The notes under the pieces are model-generated. The model was not told the origin of the DNA. It ran no database searches and saw nothing but the letters and a program-made list of their open reading frames with translations. Both the position numbers and the translations under genes were made by a program. A DNA stretch of 64,000 nucleotides from Kalmusia sp. IMI 367209 (Eukaryota; Ascomycota; Dothideomycetes; Pleosporales; Didymosphaeriaceae): NCBI GenBank assembly GCA_027946365.1, contig JAPEUQ010000007.1, positions 1,798,001-1,862,000 of the forward strand, read 5' to 3'. Numbering within the stretch: the first letter of the stretch is position 1; each line of letters begins with the position of its first letter. Below, piece by piece: positions 56,024-64,000 of the stretch.

Positions 56024-56242
56024 TGCTATGAATGTGGTATTGCGAAAGGTTGATAGGATCTCTCATACCTAGTAAAGCATCAGTATACCTTCGGGACTGG
56101 GTTACGGTGCTAGCTTGGACATCATTCGAGACTTTATGAGTCGAGTTGACCTAGCGAACATGATACACGCGACGACTGTCCACGTACTTTATTCCTGTAA
56201 CTGTAACTAGCTTGCATTTCCATTAGCCGTAGGCTGGAAATC

Positions 56243-56251
56243 ATCTGATAA
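56243..56251 (+). promoter_or_regulatory. isolated ATCTGATAA word
   Basis: Extended GATA sequence between the 3' ends of two convergent genes (BTB and MFS), so not in a promoter. Probably a chance match; noted as a control for the cluster sites. Confidence 0.2.
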
Positions 56252-56293
56252 TTCGCGTCCTGTGTACCTATAGACTGCGCTACCTTTTTCATT

Positions 56294-57975
56294 TTACAGC
56301 GCATACCTAAACTCCCTATTCTCTAGATCCGTCAAGTCCAAAAACTCGTGATTCTCCTCCACTTTCCAGCTCTCACCCTTGGCTTCCTTCTCTTCATCCC
56401 TTTGCCGATTCCTCCGCACAAAGACCCAGCGGATCAGGACAAGATCGCATGTGATCAGGAAATATAGGATGACAATCGATATTTTTGCTGGGAGGTAGCG
56501 CGGCGCGTCGCGCGCTTGGAAAGTTTGCGGGGAGATGATGTTGCCGACTATGTCTCATATTTAGTACATATCACAAACATGGGAAGTTCGAGTTACGAAT
56601 ATGGGGCTTACCGGTATAAGCAATGGTACCAATGACCGAAACTGTGACCTTTTTCGTGGAGCCTGCTACATTAGAAGCCTGCAGTCCCAGAATAGTCGTC
56701 CACCCAATGGGTATACCTCCAGAAAGATAATACCCCACAAGCGCAGGTGCCTTGTTCGTAGTTGCCATCAAGATCGCGCCTACGATAGCAGGCAAATGTC
56801 CCGCAATACACGCATACAGCCTCTGTTCCTTCTTCATTGCAATCCACGTCAGTCCCACCAGAGCCACAATCTCATACGCCCCCAGCGGCGTCACAAGCAA
56901 CAAACTCTGTTGCGATGTGTATCCCATGCCCTTCACTAGTATATTCCCGAAGGAGGTCGCAATCGAATTCGGAATGTTAGCCGCGAAAACCCAGAACGCG
57001 TACAACCACGTCATCGGATCAGTCAGTGCTTCCTGGAATTGATTCCACTTGAATGTCCGACTGCCGATTCCCTGCTCGTTCCCTCGTATCCGCTCAACAT
57101 GTACCCTCTTCTCCTCGGTCGACAGAAACCCCGCATGTGCGGGCGAGTCCGGCATGATAAACCAGAACCCAATTCCGATACATGCCGTCAATAGCCCTAG
57201 AAATAGGAAAATGACCTGCCACCCTCTTAGAGCAGCATCCGGATCGCTGCCCACATGCTTTGACACGCCGTACGCAAAGTAACCCCCAAACATTTGTGCT
57301 GCACCACATGTGCTGAACCATATGCCGACGCGGAATGCTTGCTCGTTCTTCGTGTACCACTGCGATGTGAAGATGACCCAGGCAGGTACGACGGCGGCTT
57401 CGGCGGCGCCGAGCAGGAAGCGACAGGCCAGGAGCGAAGCGTAAGATTTACATGCTGAGAGAGAAGCGAGGACGGCGCCCCAAATGGTGACGTTGATGGA
57501 GACGTATTTGGCAAGGGGAAAGAGTTGGATTAATCGGATAGTGGGGAACTCGAAGGTTAGTTGACTAGTAATATGTGTTAGAAGTGGGTTTGAGTTGCGT
57601 AGCTGGAGGAGTATACCCGAAAAAGAAGATTGAAGCGACCCAGTTGAATTGATTCCCGTGCAAGCGTGTACTTTCCAGGATGCCTGTCACACTAGCGTAG
57701 GAGATCGCCGTCTTGTCGATGTACTGTAGGAAGTAGACAATGCAGATCAAGGGCATAATGTGGAGGTCGATCTTCCGCAGCAGGCGCTTGTTCGTTTCCA
57801 CGTCCACCTCTTGCCGGACTCCCCCAGCTTCAGTGATGAGATCAAGTGCTGCGTCAGCACCTTTCTGAGTTTTGGCGTACCCTGACTCATTGATATTCGA
57901 GTGTACAGATTTTGAGTCTGGGCTTGCCCTGGTAGCCTCCTGAGCCACCTCGGCGAAAGAATCCGCGTCCGTCAT
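56294..57975 (-). CDS. MFS transporter, allantoate permease (Dal5) family
   Basis: Three exons on the minus strand: 57617-57975, 56612-57564 and 56294-56547, introns 52 and 64 bp, 521 residues. The family (anion:cation symporters) is shown by Asp-Leu-His-Ile-Met-Pro-Leu-Ile-Cys at the first helix, Tyr-Ile-Asp-Lys-Thr-Ala-Ile-Ser-Tyr-Ala, Phe-Glu-Phe-Pro-Thr across intron 1, Pro-Asp-Ser-Pro before the central loop, and Val-Gly-Asn-Ile-Ile formed by intron 2. The C-terminus, Phe-Leu-Asp-Leu-Thr-Asp-Leu-Glu-Asn-Arg-Glu-Phe-Arg-Tyr, is very characteristic of the Dal5 group. Expected at the plasma membrane, taking up allantoate, ureidosuccinate, a vitamin or another carboxylate with protons. Substrate not decidable. 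Confidence 0.9.
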
Positions 57976-59238
57976 GATGCCGACTAGAGGTGAAGGAAAT
58001 GCTGTGGAGAGGAATACAAGTGACCAGCCCACAAGGGTATACATATATTTTCACTATAAGCTTTGGCTCGAACTGTGGATCCTTATCGATGATGTGATAT
58101 GCATATTCCTTCGTAAACCCTGTCCTGGCGGACGTTTCTCGTGCAGTTGCCGCATTGAGTATTCGCTAAGGAAGAACTCCCACGGGTAATCTGCAATGAA
58201 CATGGGTATTTGGAAGACCTACTCATTAAGGCACTCAGTAGAGTTGTAGTCTGAGACATGCTGCTGAGGCAAACATATTGAATTAAGTTGCGCAGGAAGA
58301 CAGCAGTATATGGTTTACAAGAATTCGATGATTGAAGCACGTCATTGCGTGTTGATGTTGAGTGATTGCGCTAGGCCACATCGAGTATCGGCTGCTAGAG
58401 ATCCTACGGATGTCGTAGTCGTTAACGCGCGAGCGCATCTTCGGAAAGAAAATGGAAATTAGGAGAACGCGACATTCAAAGACAGTTGTTGAATCGACCG
58501 ACATGGTCCGAAAAGGCTGTATGCATGAGACAGCCAGGCTCTTTATCCCAGCGCCATGTAGCCACCCCGCCTATATTCGGACCACGGTGAGAACCAGAAG
58601 CGCTAGAATTGAACAAGAACATCTCAATCCTGGTCATCTCAGTGTCTGTGGAAACCCCCACGCCTAGAAAAGACTCCAGACTTAAAGAACCTTTACGAGC
58701 AATACATATCTAGAGGATGGGCTAAGCTACTGATGGCAGCAGGACTACGGCGATTTCCGACGACACGACTCTAACAAATCAGCTGCTGTAGAGAATGAAC
58801 AAGGTCGAAATAGACAGGGTTCTCAGCCGGAATTCTGCATCATACCTCTAATAGACGTAACGTATGCCAAATTCCACACAAGGTCCATGTACTGCTGATG
58901 AGCTTGTGCTGTTGCTCTTGTGAGAACGTCAGCGAATATTATACTTCGAATTGAAAGCAGTGAACGGGATCGTAATGTCGTAGACTCAGAGGCGTGAGGT
59001 AGACAACATTGTACTAAAGCGCAGAGAGCATGAACTTGCTATCTGATGTCGTAGTTCTGGAGGGAGCTTATGAGCATCACTACCGAAATACCTATCAATC
59101 TAGAGCTTCATATTTCACCTCTCCGTGGGAGCGCTAGAAGGAAATGACCGCGATATGTATGAATTCAGTCAGGTTCCTTCGACGGTCATGTGACGGTGCA
59201 CGCTTATGATGCGAGCGAGTGCGTTTTAGGACAAGCGT
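57976..59238. other. intergenic
   Basis: About 1.26 kb upstream of the MFS gene and of the LRR-like relic. Short frames on both strands near 58450-58670 are mutual shadows. Nothing recognised. Confidence 0.35.
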
Positions 59239-60020
59239 ATGTTACCATACCCTTCTACGGGTACCAACATGAATTTGCCTTGGCCTTGCGAAAACCTTAC
59301 TAGCCTACGACCAAAGATCATTATCTTCGAAGAACTATATCGTGGAGGGTTCGTTCGCCAGATAGAAGAAACAATGAAAAACTTTCTCGAGGGGCTGATA
59401 AAGCTGCAGTCACTCAGTTTGAGCCTCGAAAGATATGGGAATAGCCTCCTAAGAGAATGGGGTATTAGTAATGGTATCGCCATGATATTCTCGGAGATTA
59501 TCCCTAGTAACCAGATTTGGCCTTCACTCCGAAAATTATCCCTTACTTCCTTGGGATTGATGAGTTGGATTTTATTCAGACACTCGAAAACCCTCGAGAA
59601 ACGCTGAGAGAGCTCCGGCTTGAAAGCTTGGCATTGAAGGCGGGCGAATATTTGCCTTGGAATAACCGATACGGTGACATTGAAGGCCTCCACAGGTTCA
59701 CTTGGCACTGGGTGTTCAAGAAGCTGTAACACGTTATGAAGCTGGAAAAGGCGAGTGTAAGGGGAATCTTTATGCACTTGAACGTAGACATGGAAGATGA
59801 GGAACGGGAGCGAATCAGAGTGCCTATAGACGTTGGGTTGGGTTCTTCGCAATATGGGCCTGAATCATCTTTGGGCACGATGCTGGGTGAGTATTTAGTC
59901 GACGGGGGGAGATGCCTATTGTGTGAGCATGGAGGGGGTCCCGGGGGGTCCTACGGAAATATGACCTCGGAGAAGTTGACGGGAGGGGCTCCGCGCACAT
60001 GTTGGAAGGACGACTCCTAG
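59239..60020 (+). pseudogene. LRR/F-box-like protein relic
   Basis: Plus-strand sequence reads as leucine-rich repeats: Leu-Gln-Ser-Leu-Ser-Leu-Ser-Leu-Glu, Trp-Pro-Ser-Leu-Arg-Lys-Leu-Ser-Leu, then after a shift Asp-Glu-Leu-Asp-Phe-Ile-Gln, Leu-Arg-Glu-Leu-Arg-Leu-Glu-Ser-Leu. One base appears to be missing near 59558 (frame 59239-59607 ends; frame 59517-59729 takes over). Then TAA at 59727-59729 interrupts a frame that continues to 60020. Such repeat arrays form the C-terminal part of many fungal F-box proteins; the F-box itself is not visible upstream. Two disruptions and a missing N-terminus make it a likely pseudogene, with the exact extent uncertain. Confidence 0.55.
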
Positions 60021-60536
60021 GGTTTACCTTTTAAATAGCAGCTTCTCCAGGAAGCCCCAACAGTCAACTTCGTTACCACTTTTCATCTGCGGACAGTCCC
60101 TCAGCCGATGACCATTAATGGATAGGATCCGTACATACGATTCACTGCACCTTCATCCAAATGTGCGTGCTGCTGTGGGCTGGATCACAGCGGATGCGTT
60201 ACGTCTTCTTCACTTCACGATCGCTTCCGACCTTGTTCCTGAGTGCCGGGTGCGTATGATGTCGCCCAAGAATGTCGCAGATCAGCTGCAGGCGGCTGAA
60301 TCAGCATATTTATCCAATCATCATTGGTGGGCGTCATGCCGTCATGCTGCGCACAGATGCTTGACCCCGCCCTTTGGCCGCATGCCCCAAGCTAATCACA
60401 ACGGCACCCCATGAACTCCCAAGAGCCTTGCATCGCCTCAACCATCGAGGGTTCTTTATTCTCCCTGCTAGCCCTCCCGCCCGCATTACCTGCACACCTT
60501 GCAAGGTCACCTACTTAACGACGTCCGCCGCCAGAC
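60021..60536. other. intergenic, promoter side of the repeat protein gene
   Basis: 516 bp upstream of the next gene. A plus-strand frame at 60118-60414 has no recognisable content. Confidence 0.3.
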
Positions 60537-61907
60537 ATGTCGTCATCATATTTCGACGCGCAACCCGCGAAAGCACAGCCCCCCGCGGCGTTGCTAGATA
60601 TACCGGAGGGGAGCGACCTCGCAAAGATGAGCCTTCTGAGTCCGCAGGTCTCGCGCATCCTAGACGATCTTGAGCTCCAAGAGAAATCCAGCAGCGAAGA
60701 CGAAAGCGCTAGCCTATCTGAGGACAGCAACCGTGACAAAGACGCTAGTGACGATCGCAAATCAAGACGTGATTTAGCAGAACAGGACCACGGCATCCGG
60801 AAGGCCCAGACATCGCCGTTACCACGCGGCAGCAAGCAAACTCAAGCCCAAAATCAGCAGTCGCATCAACCAGGCTTGAATAGCCCGAAGCACCCGCATC
60901 TTGCCCGCTTCCATTCGCTGAGGTCGATGCTATTCTCCAGTCACATCGAGGATAACATACAGAAGTGCAACGAGACCAAGATGCAGGAGCAGGCCGAGGC
61001 CAAATGGAAGGCGGAGCATGACTTGCGGAGGGGCCTAAACAGGCCGAAGACCCCAGAATCTCAGAGTCCGTCTAGGGAAGGACTTGTAAAGAGGATGACG
61101 GGTGGACTGAAGAGGATGGCAAGCAAGAACTCGCCGCCACCCATGGCCAAGATCCCTGAAGACAATGTGTCGACCGCAAGTGATGACGAAGAGCAGGACA
61201 ACAGCAACGAAGAGGACATTAACCATTCTGACATTGAAGATATTGTGCGCTGGGTCAGCAGAAGGGATCCCCCAAGCGATGGCGAAGCCCGCAAGCTTCA
61301 AGATGGCAACGCTAGCCAAGTCTCAAAGACCGACAGCGGGCATGAGAGCCTGGGAAATTCAGACGTAGATGAGCTAGTGCGATGGGTGTCACGCAGAGAA
61401 GAGCCGGAGGGCAAGGGGCCACACAAGGACTCAGAATCAAAGCCAGAAGACGTGCATCACAGGTACAGTGATGCATCGACACAATCAGATTCAGAAGTAG
61501 AAACTCGGCAGACCCGCGAAGAATCAATGAACCAAGATGATGTGGACGAGCTTGTTCGGTGGGTGTCCCGCAGAGACGGTCCGAATGCAGGCCCTGTCCG
61601 CAATAACAAAGCAGCCCACGACAGCTCCTCGCGATCGGAAGCTCAGGACTCCCAGGCAGAGGAACTGGCTCGCTGGGCTTTCAAACAGGATGATATGAGC
61701 GGGGAGTCGCTGGAGGCGTCAAAGGACAGTCTGCCAGTTATGGGGGAACACGCGAAAGATCGCAAATCTGCTCCTATAGTAGGTAGTAGGCTGAAGCGAG
61801 AAGTGTCACATACTAAGCCGGCGGCGATGGAAAGCGAGACCGCACTCACACACGACGATGTCGACGAATTAGTGGAGTGGGTGACGCGGAAGACTCCGAA
61901 TGTTTAA
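60537..61907 (+). CDS. unknown protein with five D-[VI]-[DE]-[ED]-[LI]-V-x-W-V repeats
   Basis: Single exon, 456 residues from an ATG at 60537. The chain is charged, Ser-rich and mostly disordered, with one segment at residues about 118-165 that looks structured (His-Leu-Ala-Arg-Phe-His-Ser-Leu-Arg-Ser-Met-Leu-Phe-Ser). From residue 232 a 12-residue motif recurs five times, at 232-243, 276-287, 335-346, 373-384 and 441-452. The core is Asp-Val-Asp-Glu-Leu-Val-Arg-Trp-Val-Ser-Arg-Arg; copy four is the most degenerate (Ala-Glu-Glu-Leu-Ala-Arg-Trp-Ala-Phe-Lys-Gln). Linkers of 26-56 residues are rich in Ser, Asp and Glu. The motif looks like a short amphipathic helix used several times for binding. 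No known domain; cellular role unknown. Confidence 0.75.
   Translation: MSSSYFDAQPAKAQPPAALLDIPEGSDLAKMSLLSPQVSRILDDLELQEKSSSEDESASLSEDSNRDKDASDDRKSRRDLAEQDHGIRKAQTSPLPRGSKQTQAQNQQSHQPGLNSPKHPHLARFHSLRSMLFSSHIEDNIQKCNETKMQEQAEAKWKAEHDLRRGLNRPKTPESQSPSREGLVKRMTGGLKRMASKNSPPPMAKIPEDNVSTASDDEEQDNSNEEDINHSDIEDIVRWVSRRDPPSDGEARKLQDGNASQVSKTDSGHESLGNSDVDELVRWVSRREEPEGKGPHKDSESKPEDVHHRYSDASTQSDSEVETRQTREESMNQDDVDELVRWVSRRDGPNAGPVRNNKAAHDSSSRSEAQDSQAEELARWAFKQDDMSGESLEASKDSLPVMGEHAKDRKSAPIVGSRLKREVSHTKPAAMESETALTHDDVDELVEWVTRKTPNV
61230..61892 (+). repeat. five coding repeats of a 12-residue motif
   Basis: Repeat starts are at about 61230, 61362, 61539, 61653 and 61857. Spacing is irregular (132, 177, 114 and 204 nt), so this is a dispersed protein motif rather than a tandem DNA repeat. 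Copies two and three are identical at the protein level. Confidence 0.7.
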
Positions 61908-63736
61908 GAGGTAGAGAAGAGGAACGACAAGATCCTCGAGTAGGAGAGAGAGCAGGATAAGAGGGAAGGACCCACATGATATTGCTGTGAAGCAGTTGGC
62001 CGCATTTACGAAGTGGAATGTTTGGGAAGCAGGATAGTACTGGATCACAACCATCTAATCTAGAAAAAGGCTTGTTCCGTTACCATCATCTCTGTGCGTT
62101 TCTGAGTTGGCGTAATGAAGTCCCCTTTGGGCTATATTGACACTATTATTGTATTATCAATACTATAGTAGTTGTAGATCTATATTATGAGAATAAATAA
62201 TATTTTTAGTAGGATATCAATAGCACTGAGCCTAGAAGGTCTTTTTACGAGGGCCCTACTTTTTATCTTAATATTTTTGTTGTTCTCATATACTTCAAGA
62301 CATATGATGCTAGATCCAACAACCTTATCTATAATCTAGCCCACGCGCGAGGCCCTTCGCGCCCTTACCCTCCTTAACCTAGACTCTCCCTTCAACGCCT
62401 CTATCACATAAGACAAAGTCGGCTTCATCAGCCCATATTCAGGAATTGGAAAGTGTGGCCTCAAAAAGCGGCAAGATGTCAGTGAGGCGATGCCCTTTAA
62501 GGATAGATTCTGGATTCTGACCTCTAAATAGAACACAGACCACGGTCGAAGTGGATGAGGACTCCATTTCTGGGCTTATGTGCTGGGTGGTGAGGTATGC
62601 GAGCCTTGCCGTCTAGATCAGCTACTTGGTGCAGGGGTAGCGAAGCACGGCTGACGCCGCGATTAATGTCAAGATGGATTTCCAGATATTCCAGTTCAGT
62701 ATTACCCTATGCAAAACCGTAACTATGATAAAGAGAACGGGATGTCGTGTTTGACACTCTGAAGAGGCTGGATGTTGGTTTTGAATTATGCACGTGCAGG
62801 GAAGGCCGGCCAAGTCTCTTGTATTGAAGCCTACGCGCAAGGCACAGGCCGGTGAGCCACCCTTCAAGCGTACAAGGCCAGATCCGCCTTTCGACTCTGC
62901 ATGTTGCGCACGCTGTGCATGCGAAAAAATTCAGCTTTCTAATCGGTGGTTGGTCTGAATGACTACGCCGCCTCCTCATGTTTCAACATCCTGGTCGGCG
63001 ACGCTAGGCGTGGGGGAAACAACTCCTTACACGCGCATATACGTGTTTTTGGGCGCAGGCAGGTCTGTGTACTATCTTTATCAGGTATGAGCTACTGCAT
63101 TGAAATTCTGGCGTTATTGATGGTGTGAGGGAACGTGCAATGAATAGGATTCGAGCGCACCGATGGGTTGAATGCAGGTTTCCTTGATCGAGGACATCGT
63201 CGTGTAGAATTTATATCGATAAAAGTATTGAATATGGTTCAGATTTGACGTGAAGGTCTGCATGGGTCAATTCCTGCTACCATAGACTAAATCGATTATT
63301 GAAGCTACTACTTGATGCTACCATGGTAAATTTCTATCGCTAATCATCTCCCAAGTCGTCTGCTTTGTATCAATCTAGTCGCTTCTGCTTCTCAACCCCA
63401 GTCTTGTATCCTGGTTGCTTATCCTGGTTGCATGTGCAGCGTTTGAGCGCCTGAGGGTTTCCGCCCCATGATGCCGTTCAAGTTACAGTCAAACGGCTCA
63501 GCCTTGCAGTACATGCAGACACGGGAGAATGACTCGGGATCTAGTACATTCAGATGCGGAGTGGATGTTTCTGGTCTCCTGTGGGAGCGAGCGGCAAATA
63601 TGTATATAGTTGTGTCTCGGGTCCACATTTGATACGCAGGTAGCTGGACTATCTGCATGTGCTGTTGTTTTTTATCTTACCCATTTGCTTGCTATATATC
63701 GTTCTCTCTCGTAGTCCATTCCCCAATCACGTCAAC
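61908..63736. other. gene-poor stretch, AT-rich core, faint relic
   Basis: At 62130-62340 the DNA is very AT-rich. On the minus strand at 62336-62700, two frames hold coding-like pieces (Leu-Glu-Tyr-Leu-Glu-Ile-His-Leu-Asp-Ile-Asn, then after a shift Phe-Tyr-Leu-Glu-Val-Arg-Ile-Gln-Asn-Leu-Ser). They could be a worn-out LRR or F-box-like gene. No intact gene seen. Confidence 0.35.
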
Positions 63737-64000
63737 ATGGCAAAGGGTCGTGTGAGGCAGATCCTGCTGACCATCTTCCGGGTCATACAATTCATCCTGA
63801 GCCTCGTCGCACTGTCCTGCGGCATATACAGTGAGGAGGCCACTGCCCCCAACTGAGCCATACCTGACACGACTCAATCACAGTAACATATGTCTACTAC
63901 GACATGGCATCCTCAGCTCATGCACTCTTGGAAGCTATTGACACACTCGACCCCGAAAACGACGGCGTTCAGATCCTCGAACACTCCCTCGTCCCAGTGC
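63737..64000 (+). CDS. membrane protein, partial (3' end beyond window)
   Basis: ATG at 63737; exon 1 63737-63830, intron 63831-63883 (GTGAGG donor, ACAG acceptor), exon 2 from 63884 off the right edge; about 70 residues visible. After a short basic start (Met-Ala-Lys-Gly-Arg-Val-Arg-Gln) there is a hydrophobic helix, Ile-Leu-Leu-Thr-Ile-Phe-Arg-Val-Ile-Gln-Phe-Ile-Leu. Across the splice it continues Gly-Ile-Tyr-Ile-Thr-Tyr-Val-Tyr-Tyr-Asp-Met. The layout resembles the first helix of fungal MARVEL-like four-helix membrane proteins, but the visible part is too short to decide. Confidence 0.55.

Noticed and set aside
1..64000. tRNA, rRNA or CRISPR elements
   Set aside because: No T-arm-like B-box pattern paired with an A-box, no rRNA-like sequence and no regularly spaced direct repeats were found by eye.

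Overview
The window is nuclear DNA of a filamentous ascomycete (Pezizomycotina), most likely a dothideomycete. Genes are interrupted by short 43-74 bp GT-AG introns and lie on both strands without operons. The gene content is typical of that group: PTH11-like and 7TM-RGS receptors, BTB and DUF7730-like proteins, small secreted cysteine-containing proteins, and an NPS6/SidD-type siderophore synthetase. AT-rich gaps hold gene relics whose stop codons look like repeat-induced point mutation (TGG to TAG). Exon borders below were placed by reading splice sites and checking the frame across each junction.

Layout. 1-1.94 kb: three small secreted proteins. 4.36-6.22 kb: sugar-porter MFS. 8.8-14.5 kb: DUF7730-like protein, mitochondrial release factor 1 and gamma-glutamyltransferase. 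16-24.9 kb: a thioredoxin-reductase-like relic, a SnoaL-like protein, four proteins of unknown function, Ap4A phosphorylase and a short-chain dehydrogenase. 25-29 kb: AT-rich DNA with a dead S41-type peptidase gene, then an unknown Lys-rich protein. 30.2-48.1 kb: siderophore gene cluster. 48.3-57.9 kb: Cps1-type carboxypeptidase, a GprK-like 7TM-RGS receptor, a PTH11-like 7TM protein, a BTB protein and a Dal5-type MFS. 59.2-60.0 kb: LRR/F-box-like relic. 60.5-61.9 kb: a protein with five copies of a D-x-D-E-L-V-R-W-V-S-R-R motif. 63.7 kb to the end: start of a membrane protein gene.

The siderophore cluster has an acyl-CoA ligase (SidI-like), a hydroxyornithine N-acyltransferase (SidF-like, ending in a peroxisomal AKL signal), a very divergent SidA-like flavoprotein, a full-length P-glycoprotein-type ABC exporter, and an NRPS read as A-T-C-T-T-C. 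Nine copies of the extended GATA element ATCWGATAA, the sequence bound by the iron repressor SreA, lie in three of its intergenic gaps, where about one is expected by chance in the whole window. The genes fit a pathway that makes acyl-CoA and N5-acyl-N5-hydroxyornithine, joins the units on the NRPS and handles the product by the ABC protein, all iron-repressed. The SidA-like member has lost several motifs of ornithine hydroxylases and is the most unusual component.

Several otherwise well-preserved genes carry a single-base disruption: two opposite frameshifts in the NRPS, one in the carboxypeptidase, one near the start of an unknown gene, and an in-frame TGA in the 7TM-RGS gene. Sequence errors or recent decay are both possible, and read-level checking matters before any of these genes is called dead or intact.
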